From Stigmatella erecta (GTDB lineage Bacteria > Myxococcota > Myxococcia > Myxococcales > Myxococcaceae), in NCBI RefSeq assembly GCF_900111745.1, contig NZ_FOIJ01000010.1, forward strand, positions 248,001-312,000: a stretch of DNA of 64,000 bases. Reading direction: 5' to 3'. Below are positions 15,245-24,435 of this stretch, in pieces. Each line of letters begins with the position of its first letter. Position 1 is the first letter of the stretch. A program made the position numbers and the translations under genes. Under the pieces are notes generated by a model. That model was not told the DNA's origin. It did not search any database and saw only the letters and a list, made by a program, of their open reading frames with translations.

Positions 15245-17320
15245 TCAGGCGCCCTTGGTGAGCAGGCGCGACACCCGGGCGAGCAGGGTGTGAATGGAGA
15301 AGGGCTTGGCCACGAAGTCCGCGGCCCCCTCTCCCAGCAGGTTGACGACGTCGCCGTCGCGCACGCGCGCGGACAGCACCAGGGCCCGCACGGTCGAGCC
15401 GCGCTCCTTCAGGGCGCGCAGCACGTCGATGCCCGAGCGCCGGGGCATGTGGACATCCAGCAGCAGCAGGTCCACCGGCGTCAGGCTGGGGTTCAGCAGC
15501 CGGTTCAGGGCCTCCTCGCCGTCCTCGGCCGTCTCCACCACGTAGCCCTCCTGCTCCAGCAGGCGCTGGAGCACCCGGCGCAGCGCCGGCTCGTCATCGG
15601 CGACCAGGATGCGGCGGGAGCGCGAGGCGCCCGCGGCCCCGGGCTCGGCCCGGGCGGAGAGGGGGCGGGGGGTGGGGGTGGGGCTGGCCTCGTCCCGCGG
15701 GGGGGACGGCGAGGGCTTGGGCAGGGCCACCGGCTGCGTGGCGCGCGGGGGCAGGGGCGGCAGGGTCTCCGGGCGGGAGAGGGGCGGCCGGGTGACGGGG
15801 GAGGACACCCCCGGAGGCGGCGAGGGCCGGAAGGGGACGGACGGGGGCGCTTCCGCCTTGAGGGCGGCGCCCTGCCGCTCCAGGCTCTTGCCCACGTTGA
15901 GCTCGGCGGCCACGAGCAGCGCCTGGGCCCCGGTGCCAGGCTGGGCCCGGTTGTCGGCCACCCCCACCTGGGCCTCGCCCAGCCCCGGAGGCGCCTGGAG
16001 GAAGGAGAGGGTGGCGCGGGCGTCCTCGCCCGGCCGCGTCAGCGCGAGCGTGCGCTCGTCCCAGCGCGCCAGCATGTCGCTGGGGCGCATCCGCGCGCTC
16101 AGGCGCGAGGCGTGCTCGGAGGCGGCATCGGCCCGGGGAAAGCGGATCAGCGCCACGGAGACGGGCGCGGAGGTGCTCGCCTCCAGGTGCCGGGTGAGGG
16201 TGCGCACCAGGGAGTGCGCGTTGGCGAGCCCCGTGGAGGCGTCCTTCTCCAGCGAGGAGCGCAGCGAGGCGCGGCGCTGCAGGTGGGCGAGCAGCCGCAC
16301 GCGCAGCTCGGAGGGCTGCACGGGCTTGAGCAGGTAGTCGTCCACGCCCAGCTGGAAGGCGCGCACCCGCTCGGTGGCGGTGTCCCGCGACGTCTGGAAG
16401 ACGATGGTGAGGTTGCGCCAGGCGGGCTCGCCCCGGAGCTGGGAGAGCAGCTCCAGGCCGTCCACCGAGGGCATGGCCACGTCCAGCAGCAGCAGGTCCG
16501 GGTGGTGGCGCTGGAGGCTGGAGAAGAGGTTGCGCGCGTCGTTGAGCGTCACCACCTCCATGCCCGCCGCCTCCAGCACCGCCCGGGCGCTGGCCAGCAC
16601 GGACGAGTCCTCGTCCACGGCCAGGACGCGGAAGCGCACTGGGGCCGAGCGCTGGAGCGAGGCGATCTCCCGGGCCAGCAGGGCCGGGGGCGTGCCCAGC
16701 GCGAACACCGCGTCCACGCCCTCGCGGCCGCCGGCGCGCGCCTCGGCGGCGGGCACCAGCTGGATGAGCAGCGGCGGCGTGTTGAGCGTGCGCAGGGCCG
16801 AGCGCAGCGCGGGCATGAGGATGGGGCCCACCACGAGCCGCTCCGCGGGGCGCTCCGAGGTGAGCATCCGCAGCGCCTCGTCGTCCGTGGGCGCCCCGAG
16901 GGTCTCCACGCCCAGCGCCTCCAGGGCGCGGGTGAGCTCTCCGGCCAGCAGCGAGTCCGTCAGCCGCAGCAGCACGCGGGGGCGCTGCGGGGAGGCGTGC
17001 GGCTGGTTGGGGGGCAGGGAGAAGGCATCCGCCAGGGATTGCAGCAGCCCCAGGATGTGGGGCGAGAACGGCGGGGCATCCCCGTCGGCCAGGCGCTCCA
17101 TCTCCCCGGCGATGCGGGCCACCTCGGAGAAGCCGAGCGAATCGGCGGTGAGGCGCAGGGTGTGCGAGGACTGGGCGAGCTGGGCCGCGGCCCCCGGCGC
17201 CTGGGCCTTCCACGCATCGGCATGGCGGCGCAGCTGGGCAAGCCTTTCGGGCGCGGTGGCCCGGAAGCCACTCCGGATGGTTGCCAGGGCTGTCTCGTCT
17301 GCGACACCGCGCTCAGGCAT
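15245..17320 (-). CDS. Multi-receiver signalling protein (HPt-like, REC, GGDEF-like, REC)
   Basis: A 691-aa cytoplasmic two-component protein. Residues 15-95 resemble an HPt helical bundle (SSHTLRLTADSLG with His53). Residues 113-225 look like a receiver fold without the phospho-Asp. Residues 230-350 are a full receiver (DEDSS, Asp280 in LLLLDVAMP, Lys332 in LLKP). Residues 352-475 resemble a degenerate GGDEF-type domain (DASTGLANAHSL start, no GGDEF signature). A Pro-rich linker spans about 490-565. The C-terminal receiver covers 568-691 (ADDEP, Asp622 in LLLDVHMP, Lys672). No DNA-binding domain or kinase core is present. ATG 17320 was chosen over an upstream ATG at 17389. Confidence 0.85.
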   Translation of the reverse strand: MPERGVADETALATIRSGFRATAPERLAQLRRHADAWKAQAPGAAAQLAQSSHTLRLTADSLGFSEVARIAGEMERLADGDAPPFSPHILGLLQSLADAFSLPPNQPHASPQRPRVLLRLTDSLLAGELTRALEALGVETLGAPTDDEALRMLTSERPAERLVVGPILMPALRSALRTLNTPPLLIQLVPAAEARAGGREGVDAVFALGTPPALLAREIASLQRSAPVRFRVLAVDEDSSVLASARAVLEAAGMEVVTLNDARNLFSSLQRHHPDLLLLDVAMPSVDGLELLSQLRGEPAWRNLTIVFQTSRDTATERVRAFQLGVDDYLLKPVQPSELRVRLLAHLQRRASLRSSLEKDASTGLANAHSLVRTLTRHLEASTSAPVSVALIRFPRADAASEHASRLSARMRPSDMLARWDERTLALTRPGEDARATLSFLQAPPGLGEAQVGVADNRAQPGTGAQALLVAAELNVGKSLERQGAALKAEAPPSVPFRPSPPPGVSSPVTRPPLSRPETLPPLPPRATQPVALPKPSPSPPRDEASPTPTPRPLSARAEPGAAGASRSRRILVADDEPALRRVLQRLLEQEGYVVETAEDGEEALNRLLNPSLTPVDLLLLDVHMPRRSGIDVLRALKERGSTVRALVLSARVRDGDVVNLLGEGAADFVAKPFSIHTLLARVSRLLTKGA

Positions 17321-17561
17321 GAGGTTCCGGGGGAAAAAAAGGAAAGACGCGGGCCTGGACAGCACCCCATCCACCTTGGGTTTTAACATGGCATGCGAGG
17401 AACTTCGCGGCCCGTCAAGAGGGATGAAGCCAGCCTGGCTGGCCCCTCCTCTGAAAGCCCCGGACTTCACGAAGACACGGATGCTTTTGTGTTCAGAGAT
17501 AGAACAAGACGGCGGCCGGCCGCGGGCGGGCCCATGGTTGGCATTGCCCTAAAGGGCGGGG

Positions 17562-18239
17562 TTACTTTGACCGCCTGCGTGCGCCCGCCCGGGCGCTGCC
17601 GCCCTCGGCGGGGGCAGGGCCCGTGGTGGGCGTGGCGCCCGCGGGCGCCTCCGGGCTGGCGGCCTGTTTGCGTTTGAGCCTTCGCGGGGGCAGCAGCTCC
17701 GGCTCGCCGGGCACCTTCTGGGCCAGGAAGATGGCGGCATCCAGCTTGTAGAAGCTGCGCGCGCGGTACCACGCGAGCGCGGACTCGTTGTTCTCGGCCA
17801 CCTCCAGCATCAGGTGGGTGCAGCCCCGGGTCCGGGCCAGGTGCTGGAGCTGCTCCAGCATGAAGCCGCCCACGCCGCGCCCCTGGTAGTCCGGGTGCAC
17901 GGCCAGCTCCTCCACGAAGAGCGGCCGCATGCCCCGCTTCTCGAACCAGCGCGGGTTCACCCAGTTGTCGTCGCCGCTGGCCTCGTAGGCGCACTCGGAG
18001 TAGCCGACGATGTCGCTGCCCACCTCATAGAGGAGCTGCTCCACGCCCTCGGCGGAGTACACCTCCATGAAGCGGCGCTTGGTGCGGGGGCGCTGGTACT
18101 CCACCGTCTCCCGGTTCACGTCGCGGAAGACGAGCTTGAGGAACTCCCACGTCCGGTTGAGGTCGCGGCGGTGGATGCGGCGCACGCGGACCTCCAGGGA
18201 GGAGGAGGGCTCGCCACGGGACTTGGGGGACGTCGTCAT
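17562..18239 (-). CDS. GNAT-family N-acetyltransferase with basic tail
   Basis: A 225-aa protein. Motif A is clear: LFVEELAVHPDYQGRGVGGFMLEQL, where QGRGVG binds acetyl-CoA, followed by motif B LEVAENNESALAWYRARSFYK. The N-terminus (VRVRRIHRRDLNRTWEFLKLVF) is typical of the family. After residue 180 there is a disordered Pro/Ala/Lys/Arg-rich tail ending GARRRSK, which could bind nucleic acid or be a spacer. The acceptor is unknown. The ATG lies at the edge of a short gap to the neighbouring lipoprotein gene. Confidence 0.85.
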   Translation of the reverse strand: MTTSPKSRGEPSSSLEVRVRRIHRRDLNRTWEFLKLVFRDVNRETVEYQRPRTKRRFMEVYSAEGVEQLLYEVGSDIVGYSECAYEASGDDNWVNPRWFEKRGMRPLFVEELAVHPDYQGRGVGGFMLEQLQHLARTRGCTHLMLEVAENNESALAWYRARSFYKLDAAIFLAQKVPGEPELLPPRRLKRKQAASPEAPAGATPTTGPAPAEGGSARAGARRRSK

Positions 18240-18299
18240 GGCCCGTTCATTAGCACCATCCCAGGCGCCGCAAACGGGTCCTGGACGCGGGGCGCCGCC

Positions 18300-19172
18300 T
18301 TACGGACAGCCGCTGCTGACCTCCAGCGCGTCATAGGCCATCCACCCGTTGCGCTTGGTGCCGGTGGCGGCGATGACGTAGCCATAGAGGAACTTCATCG
18401 TCCCGGACTGCTTGCGGTAGCGCCCCTCGCTGTCCTGCACCCAGAGCGGCACGTCGATCGACGGGGCGCCCCCATCGGTCGGCACGTCCAGGCGCTGGAA
18501 CTTCGTGCCCGCGGGGAAGTGGTCCACCGCGGGGCCCCCCAGCCCGAAGCCCGGCACGTTGAAGGCCAGGTTGGCCGAGCGCTGGCCGTTGGCGCGCACC
18601 AGGGGCAGGTAGTCCCCCGCGCGCTCGTGGACCGCGTCGCTGTCGTAGACGACCTTCTTCAGCTCCAGCACCGGATCATGCGTGTTGCGCACCGCATAGC
18701 AGCCCAGCTTGTTCAGGCCCGCCCCCAGCGCCGAGACATGGCCGACTTTGCTGGCGAAGGACTCCTGTCCCAGGATGCTGGAGAGCGGCATCCAGCCTGC
18801 GCTGGAGTTCGAGGTGGAGACGGCGAAGACGTGCGTCTCCCCGGCGAAGGTGCGCGTCTGGCCATGGTTGAAGGTGGAGCGGGTCCGGTTGGAGGTGGCC
18901 ACCACCTCGCCGTGGCCGTTGCGCACGGGCACGCCCACCACCAGCCCCCAGGAGTCGTCATCGTCCGGGTCGTTGGTGGCGACGCGGTTGCCGCCCGACA
19001 CGCGCAGCTTGCAGTTGTAGGGGCTCGCCGTGCAGGCATCGCCGTTGACGCCGGCGTAGAGCGCCTGCGTGCCAGTGGCCAGGGCCTCCTCCCCGTCACC
19101 AGGGAGGGCATCGCCCGCGCAAGCAGAGGAAACCAGGGCCAGGGAACAGACCGTCAGGGATCGGAAGAGCAT
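18300..19172 (-). CDS. Secreted or lipoprotein hypothetical protein
   Basis: A 290-aa exported protein. The signal region MLFRSLTVCSLALVSSACAGD ends in SSAC, a near-lipobox. The mature part is beta-rich with Gly/Asn/Thr turns (NDPDDDDSWGLVVGVPVRNGHGE, HVFAVSTSNSSAGWMPLSSIL), and the C-terminus KRNGWMAYDALEVSSGCP. The ...GWM/PLSSI and GYV.. strands are reminiscent of an SH3-like barrel, but I cannot name the family. A few Cys (Cys-x(6)-NCK; CYAV; SGCP) may pair. An upstream in-frame TTG at 19190 with GGAGG is an alternative start. Confidence 0.7.
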   Translation of the reverse strand: MLFRSLTVCSLALVSSACAGDALPGDGEEALATGTQALYAGVNGDACTASPYNCKLRVSGGNRVATNDPDDDDSWGLVVGVPVRNGHGEVVATSNRTRSTFNHGQTRTFAGETHVFAVSTSNSSAGWMPLSSILGQESFASKVGHVSALGAGLNKLGCYAVRNTHDPVLELKKVVYDSDAVHERAGDYLPLVRANGQRSANLAFNVPGFGLGGPAVDHFPAGTKFQRLDVPTDGGAPSIDVPLWVQDSEGRYRKQSGTMKFLYGYVIAATGTKRNGWMAYDALEVSSGCP

Positions 19173-19244
19173 CCGCCATGAGAGGAACAAGTCCTCCGGG
19201 AAGTCAAGTCTCTCCGTGAAGTCGCGTTTTGGCCCGGAGGCCCG

Positions 19245-20264
19245 CTACTTCAGTTGATCAATCCAGGCGCGGACGGATTCCATGCCGGTGGGGTCCACAT
19301 GGTGGGTGCCCAGGGGCGGCATCTGGAGCGGGCCGCTGCGGTTGCCCATGCGCGTGAGCAGCGCGCTCTCCTGGGACTTGCCCGGCACGACGCGCTGGGG
19401 GCTCACGCCGGGGAGCACGGAGATGGAGGCGGCGTTGATGGCCGTGAGGTACGTGTCGGTCTTCTCCACGGCGTCGAGCTTGCCGGTGTCCAGGCGCAGC
19501 CGCAGGCCACTGGTGCGGCCCATGGCCAGCGAGCCGCCGCTGTGACAGGAGACGCCGCAGTTCATGTGGAGGTAGCCCAGGGCGGCCTGCTCCTGGGGGT
19601 TGCCGGGGATGCGGAAGTCCGCGGTGGGCGGGTGCGTGAGCAGCCCTTCCTGGACGAGCTGCCGCAGGGTGAGCCCTTCGGCCCGCTCGCCGGAGAGCGC
19701 CACGGCCTCGAAGCCGAGCACGTTGTCGCGCTTGCCGTTGTGGCACATGCCGCACTGGGCCTGGGAGGGGATGTCGTGGTGGTCCGTGCCGGGCACGTTG
19801 GCCTCACCGTCCTTCAGCTCCATCGCCTCGGACTCGTCCTCGCTCCAGCGGTAGGTGGTCTTCACCCACCGTTTCTCGCCCTGCTTCCAGAGCAGCCGGG
19901 TCTCGATGCGGCGGCCCTTCCAGCGAAACTCCTTCCAGAGCTTCGTCCCCACGGGGAACACCCAGTCGTCCATGTTCGCGGTGTTCACCTTCGTGCCGGC
20001 GGGCAGGTAGATGAAGCGCGACTTGTCGAGCCCATCGGTCCACAGGCGGTACGCGGGGGTGAAGCTCCTCACGCCGGGGGCCAGCGTCTTCGTGGCCCAG
20101 CCGTCCGGGGCGTACAGCCCCGTACAGGCCAGCTGGCGCGGATCACACGCCGGTGCCGCGGCCACGCCCGTGGCGGGGGCCTCGGGAGGTGTCTGCCCGG
20201 TGCACGCTCCGAGCAGGCCCGCGAGTCCACTGACGAGGAGCACCCTGTTCGCCCACTGCTTCAT
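19245..20264 (-). CDS. c-type haem-motif lipoprotein (TIGR03806/HNE_0200-like)
   Basis: A 339-aa lipoprotein (lipobox LLGAC, Cys21). The body has AYRLWTDGLDKSRFIYLP and WVFPVGTKLWKEF, the pattern of the HNE_0200 family of predicted envelope proteins. One CGMCH covalent-haem motif lies near residue 175, and a C-x(3)-CHS (CGVSCHS) lies further on in MNCGVSCHSGGSLAM. The end (LLTRMGNRSGPLQMPPLGTHHVDPTGMESVRAWI) matches the C-terminal cytochrome-like module of such proteins. Probably an outer-envelope redox or metal protein. It neighbours the MbnP/MbnH region, suggesting a common copper/haem theme (inference). Confidence 0.82.
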   Translation of the reverse strand: MKQWANRVLLVSGLAGLLGACTGQTPPEAPATGVAAAPACDPRQLACTGLYAPDGWATKTLAPGVRSFTPAYRLWTDGLDKSRFIYLPAGTKVNTANMDDWVFPVGTKLWKEFRWKGRRIETRLLWKQGEKRWVKTTYRWSEDESEAMELKDGEANVPGTDHHDIPSQAQCGMCHNGKRDNVLGFEAVALSGERAEGLTLRQLVQEGLLTHPPTADFRIPGNPQEQAALGYLHMNCGVSCHSGGSLAMGRTSGLRLRLDTGKLDAVEKTDTYLTAINAASISVLPGVSPQRVVPGKSQESALLTRMGNRSGPLQMPPLGTHHVDPTGMESVRAWIDQLK

Positions 20265-20406
20265 CCCTGCGTTCCTTCCAGGCCTCGCGAGCTGCGCGTT
20301 CGCGAAGGCCTTTTAACACGTCGCATCCGGTGGCTTCCAGGCAGCCAGGCCGGGGGGCCGGGGCCCAAGCCCGGAGGCCCTCCGGCCGGGCGAGTCCGCG
20401 CCAGGC

Positions 20407-21132
20407 TCAGGGCTGGCGCGACAGCTCGATGGTGTTGCCCACGTTGGTGAGCGCCTGGGACGCGGCGCCGGCGGACGCCCAGTCCACGTCATTGAGCCAG
20501 CGGTCATAGGCGAGGGTGAAGCGCAGGCTCGCCTCGCGCGCGTCATCCGAGAGCGTGAGCGCCTCGAAGGGCAGCTCCGCGCTGGCCAGGCCCGCGCTCT
20601 CCAGCCGGAAGGGCCGCACGGTGGCGCCGTCGGCGGACGTCACCTGGCCCTCCAGCAGCAGCGTCTTGTTCAGCATGAGCGCGCCCTCGGGCATCTGCTC
20701 CGCGTCCGCGTCGGCGGGCCCCAGGACGAGCCGCGCCCGGCAGTAGCTTCCCGGCGAGGGTTGCAGGGCCTGCATCTCCAGCACCTCGCCATCCGCCCGC
20801 TCCAGGCTGTCCACATAAGGGGTGCCCATGCGCCGCGGATCCGTGACGGAGTGGGCATGCGCGGTGCCGAGGGGGGAGAGCCACTGCAGCCACCTGCGGG
20901 CCCCCGTCACCGGACAGGCGAAGATCTCCACGCTGCTCACGGTGACGTAGGCGCGGGTGAGGGTGATCTGCTCGCCCCGGTTGTTGGTGAAGTGGCGCTG
21001 GGTGCCCACCCGCTGGACCTCCTGAACGGGCTGGTGGGCGAGCCGCAGGTTCAGGTGCAAGCCCTCCTCGCGCGAGCCACAGCCAGCGAGGGGAATCAGG
21101 ACAGAAATGAAAAGAGGGACGCTGGGTTTCAT
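20407..21132 (-). CDS. Lipoprotein, possibly MbnP-related
   Basis: A 241-aa lipoprotein (MKPSVPLFISVLIPLAGCG, lipobox LAGC). The mature part is beta-rich: LHLNLRLAHQPVQEVQ, then GEQITLTRAYVTVSSVEIF, GSYCRARLVLGPAD, and a long C-terminal pair of strands (ASLRFTLAYDRWLNDVDWAS). The order 'E-x-I-T-[FL]-T-x(4)-[LV]-S-x-V' matches the second MbnP-like protein of this region, so it may be a distant relative, though the W-rich MbnP motif is not obvious. It is divergent from the mbnP gene across a 159-base gap that must contain both promoters. Confidence 0.75.
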   Translation of the reverse strand: MKPSVPLFISVLIPLAGCGSREEGLHLNLRLAHQPVQEVQRVGTQRHFTNNRGEQITLTRAYVTVSSVEIFACPVTGARRWLQWLSPLGTAHAHSVTDPRRMGTPYVDSLERADGEVLEMQALQPSPGSYCRARLVLGPADADAEQMPEGALMLNKTLLLEGQVTSADGATVRPFRLESAGLASAELPFEALTLSDDAREASLRFTLAYDRWLNDVDWASAGAASQALTNVGNTIELSRQP

Positions 21133-21291
21133 GGGTTCACAATTTAGTGACAGAACCGTGAAGGCCCCCCGTGGTGAATTGCCGCAGCCCGGCTCGGCGC
21201 ACCCGGCAAGGTGTGACAACATGCCGCCTTCAGACGTGGGGGAGTTCCATGGTGAAAGGGCTCCTCCCCTCATTCTCTCAAGGAGTCCTTC

Positions 21292-22176
21292 ATGGCGTTC
21301 TCCCCCAGCCACCGGTTTGCCCTCGTGCCCCTGCTCGTTCTCGGAGCGGTGGGGTGTGGCGACGATGAACCGGGGACGCCCGCGAAGCCCTCCGTCGCCG
21401 TCACGATTCCGTTCGAGGCGCGCGTGGGCGGCGAGCCGTTCGCCTGCGGCCAGCGCTACACGGGGCTGGGGACGACGAAGACGGCGTACGAGCCGCAGGA
21501 CTTCCGGCTGTACGTCCACGACGTGCGGCTCGTCTCGGACACGGGGCAGGAGGTGCCCGTGGACCTGACGCCGGACGGGCGGTGGCAGGCCGAGGGCGTG
21601 GCCCTGCTCGACTTCGCGGACAAGAAGGGGCTGTGCTCCAACGGCACGGCGGAGACCTTCACCCAGCTGGTGGGCACCGTGCCCGAGGGCACCTACCGGG
21701 GCCTGCGGTTCCGGCTGGGCGTGCCCTTCGCGCTCAACCACCAGGATGTCTCCACGGCGCCCGCGCCCTTCAATGATCCGATCCTCTTCTGGGGCTGGCG
21801 CACCGGCTACCTCTTCGTGCGCATCGACGGGCGCACCACGGGCCTGCCGGGCGGCTACTTCATGCACCTGGGCAGCACCGACTGCGCGCCGCCGCCCGCG
21901 GGCCAGACGTCGGGCACCGCCGGGTGCGACTTCCCCAACCGCCCGGAGGTCTCGCTGGAGACCTTCACGCCCGGCCAGGGCAAGGTGGTGGTGGACCTCG
22001 CGGCCCTGCTCGCGGACGCCAACCTGGACCTCAACGCGGAGGTGCCCAACACCTCGCTGGGCTGCATGTCGCAGAAGGAGGATCCGGACTGCACCCCCGT
22101 CTTCCACCGCATGGGGCTCTCCCTCGACAAGCAGACCCCGGCCCCGGCCGCCCAGTCCTTCATCCGGGCCGAATAG
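21292..22176 (+). CDS. mbnP: MbnP-family copper-binding lipoprotein (four-Cys motif)
   Basis: A 294-aa lipoprotein (LGAVGCGDD). It fits MbnP (TIGR04052, 'metallo-mystery pair four-Cys motif'): VTIPFEARVGGEPFACG, YTGLGTTKTAYEPQDFRLYVHDVRLV, AEGVALLDFADKKGLCSNGT, TYRGLRFRLGVPFALNHQD and ILFWGWRTGYLFVRIDG with conserved Trp residues. Four or more Cys occur outside the lipobox (FACG, GLCSN, TDCAP, AGCDF, LGCMS, PDCTP). Known family role: a periplasmic copper-binding beta-sandwich in which a Trp is oxidised to kynurenine by the partner MbnH. The partner gene follows 9 bases downstream. AAGGAG precedes the ATG. Confidence 0.9.
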   Translation: MAFSPSHRFALVPLLVLGAVGCGDDEPGTPAKPSVAVTIPFEARVGGEPFACGQRYTGLGTTKTAYEPQDFRLYVHDVRLVSDTGQEVPVDLTPDGRWQAEGVALLDFADKKGLCSNGTAETFTQLVGTVPEGTYRGLRFRLGVPFALNHQDVSTAPAPFNDPILFWGWRTGYLFVRIDGRTTGLPGGYFMHLGSTDCAPPPAGQTSGTAGCDFPNRPEVSLETFTPGQGKVVVDLAALLADANLDLNAEVPNTSLGCMSQKEDPDCTPVFHRMGLSLDKQTPAPAAQSFIRAE

Positions 22177-22185
22177 GGGAACGCC

Positions 22186-23337
22186 ATGAGCATGCGCATG
22201 AACCGATGGCTGTGGCTGGTGCCGGCGTTGCTGAGCGTGGGCTGCGGGGAGGACCAAGCCGCGGCCCCGGCGCCCGGCGAGGCGTATGACTGGCGGCTGC
22301 CCACGGGCTTTCCCAAGCCCCGGGTGCCCGCGGACAACCCGATGACGGCGGCGAAGGTGGAGCTGGGCCGGCGGCTCTTCTACGACACGCGCCTGTCCCT
22401 CAACGGCACCCAGTCGTGTGGCTCCTGCCACGAGCAGGCCCTGGCCTTCACGGATGGGCGCGTCCACGCCGAGGGCAGCACGGGGGAGGTGCACCGCCGC
22501 AACGCCCAGGGGCTGGCCAACGTGGCCTATGCCACGAGCCTCACCTGGGCCAATCCCTCCCTCGGCACGCTGGAGCTCCAGGCGCTGACGCCCCTGTTCG
22601 GCACCGAGCCGGTGGAGCTGGGCTTCGCGGGCAAGCAGGACGAGCTGCTCGCCCGCCTGGGCCAGGACGCGGACACCGCCGCCCGCTTCGCCGAGGCCTT
22701 CCCCACCGAGGCCGAGCCGGTGTCCCTGGCCACGCTGACGCGCGCCCTGGCGTCCTTCCAGCGCGCGCTCATCTCCGGCAACTCGCCGTATGACAGGTAC
22801 GTCTACGGCGGCCAGGTGGATGCCCTCTCGGCCTCGGCCAAGCGGGGGTTGGATCTCTTCATGTCCGAGCGCCTGGAGTGCAACCACTGCCACTCGGGCT
22901 TCAACTTCCTGGATGCCACGGTGACCGAGCTGACCCCCGCGCCCAGCCAGCCCTTCCACAACACCGGCCTCTACAACCTGGACGGGAAGGGCTCCTACCC
23001 GGCGGCGGATCCGGGCGTCATCGAGCTGACGGGCCAGTCGGAGGACATGGGGCGCTTCCGGGCCTCCTCGCTGCGCAACGTGGCCCTCACGGCGCCCTAC
23101 ATGCACGACGGCAGCATCGCGACGCTCTCCGAGGTGCTCGACCACTACGCCGCGGGCGGCAAGGCGCGCATGGGGCTTCCGCAGGGGGGCACGTCCAGCC
23201 CGCTCCAGAGCGGCTTCGTGCGGGGCTTCACGCTGACGGCCCAGGAGCGGCAGGACGTGCTCGCGTTCCTGGAGTCCCTCACGGATCCGGAGTTCTTGAG
23301 CGATCCGCGCTTCTCGAACCCCTTCCCCACGCCCTGA
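22186..23337 (+). CDS. mbnH: MbnH-type di-haem enzyme (MauG-like, MXAN_0977 family)
   Basis: A 383-aa exported lipoprotein (LLSVGCGED) of the di-haem cytochrome c peroxidase/MauG superfamily. Two covalent haem sites: Cys78-GSC-His82 and Cys232-NHC-His236. GRRLFYDTRLS, FTDGRVHAEGSTGEVHRRN and RNVALTAPYMHDGSI are family signatures, and the length is typical of the MXAN_0977-type partner of MbnP. Known role: high-valent di-haem oxidation of a Trp in MbnP to kynurenine, creating a Cu(I) site. It begins 9 bases after mbnP, so it is co-transcribed. It is convergent, with 6 bases between stops, with the second di-haem gene. Confidence 0.9.
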   Translation: MSMRMNRWLWLVPALLSVGCGEDQAAAPAPGEAYDWRLPTGFPKPRVPADNPMTAAKVELGRRLFYDTRLSLNGTQSCGSCHEQALAFTDGRVHAEGSTGEVHRRNAQGLANVAYATSLTWANPSLGTLELQALTPLFGTEPVELGFAGKQDELLARLGQDADTAARFAEAFPTEAEPVSLATLTRALASFQRALISGNSPYDRYVYGGQVDALSASAKRGLDLFMSERLECNHCHSGFNFLDATVTELTPAPSQPFHNTGLYNLDGKGSYPAADPGVIELTGQSEDMGRFRASSLRNVALTAPYMHDGSIATLSEVLDHYAAGGKARMGLPQGGTSSPLQSGFVRGFTLTAQERQDVLAFLESLTDPEFLSDPRFSNPFPTP

Positions 23338-23343
23338 GCGGGC

Positions 23344-24435
23344 CTACCGGGGCTCCGGCGGCCCCAGCGCGGGGTCGGTGAGGAAGGACGGGTCCGTCAG
23401 CGCCTCCAGGAAGGCGAGGAGGGCGGCCTTCTCGCCCTCCTCCAAGCCAATGCCTGGAGAGGCGCCGCCGCGCTGGAAGGCGGCGTCCAGCGTGGCGGAG
23501 GGCACCATGCCGTGCCGGTAGTGCTCCAGCACCGCGTCCAGCGTGGCGAAGCGGCCATCGTGCATGTAGGGCGCCGTGAGGGCCACGTTGCGCAGCGTGG
23601 GCGTCTTGTAGTGGCCCGCGTCCTCGTCGCGCAGGGTGATGCGGCCCCGGCCCCGCGTCACGTCCTCGCCCGTGCCGAAGCGCGCGTCGAGCCCGTTGTT
23701 GTGGAACGCGTTGTCCGTGAAGAGCTCCGAGCCATGGCAGGGCGTGCAGTGCCGCTGCACGAGCGCGAGGCCCTCCTGCGCCAGGGGGCTCAGCTCCCCG
23801 CCCGGCTCCCCGCGCCGCCACCGGTCATAGGGCGAGTCCGCGGACACGAGCGTCCGCTGGAACTGGGCGAGCGCCTGGAGGAGGTGGCCCAGGGTCAGCC
23901 CGCCGGGGCCGAACGCGTCCTCGAAGCGCCGCACGGCCCCGGGGTCCGCGGCCAGCCGCGCCATCAACGCGCCGAGATCCGCCTGGCCCATCTCATCCGG
24001 GTGGGTGAGCGGGGAGAGCGAGAGGGACTCCAGGTTCTTCAAGCCCCCATCCCAGAACAGGGACTCCATCCAGGCCAGGTTGATGAGCGCGGGGGTGTGC
24101 CGCGCGAGCGGCTTGCCGCTCACCCCCCGCTGCGTGAGGGGGGCATCGTCCGAGAAGGCCCGGGAGGGGGGATGGCAGGTGGCGCAGGAGACCTGCCCGG
24201 TGCTCGACAGCGCCGGTGAATAGAACAGCCAGCGCCCCAGGGAGACGCCCTCGTCCGTGAGGGGATTGTCCTGGAGCGCCGGGATGGAATCGAAGCCCAC
24301 GGGCAGCGCCCGGGGGCGGGATTCCCCTTCCGGCGGAGCGGGGGCCCGAGGCCCGGCCGCTTCGCCACACGCTCCCAGCAGGACGGCCCACAGGAGCCCC
24401 GTGGCCATCCGCCAGCGCGTGCCAGGGGCTACCAC
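23344..24435 (-). CDS. Second di-haem MauG/MbnH-like lipoprotein
   Basis: A 363-aa di-haem protein paralogous to the MbnH gene it converges with. Haem motifs are Cys84-ATC-His88 and Cys230-TPC-His234; LRNVALTAPYMHDGRF is shared with the paralogue, and FDSIPALQDNPLTDEGVSLGRWLFY replaces the PDNPMTAAKVELGRRLFY segment. Lipobox LLGAC. The GTG at 24435 overlaps the stop of the upstream MbnP-like gene by seven bases and supplies two Arg to the signal n-region; ATG 24408 would give an uncharged signal. Its likely substrate is the upstream MbnP-like lipoprotein (inference). Confidence 0.85.
   Translation of the reverse strand: MVAPGTRWRMATGLLWAVLLGACGEAAGPRAPAPPEGESRPRALPVGFDSIPALQDNPLTDEGVSLGRWLFYSPALSSTGQVSCATCHPPSRAFSDDAPLTQRGVSGKPLARHTPALINLAWMESLFWDGGLKNLESLSLSPLTHPDEMGQADLGALMARLAADPGAVRRFEDAFGPGGLTLGHLLQALAQFQRTLVSADSPYDRWRRGEPGGELSPLAQEGLALVQRHCTPCHGSELFTDNAFHNNGLDARFGTGEDVTRGRGRITLRDEDAGHYKTPTLRNVALTAPYMHDGRFATLDAVLEHYRHGMVPSATLDAAFQRGGASPGIGLEEGEKAALLAFLEALTDPSFLTDPALGPPEPR

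Noticed and set aside
20407-23145. Single 912-codon minus-strand gene
   Set aside because: Only the C-terminal 241 residues, starting at the ATG at 21132 with a lipobox, look real. The N-terminal part is antisense to mbnP/mbnH.
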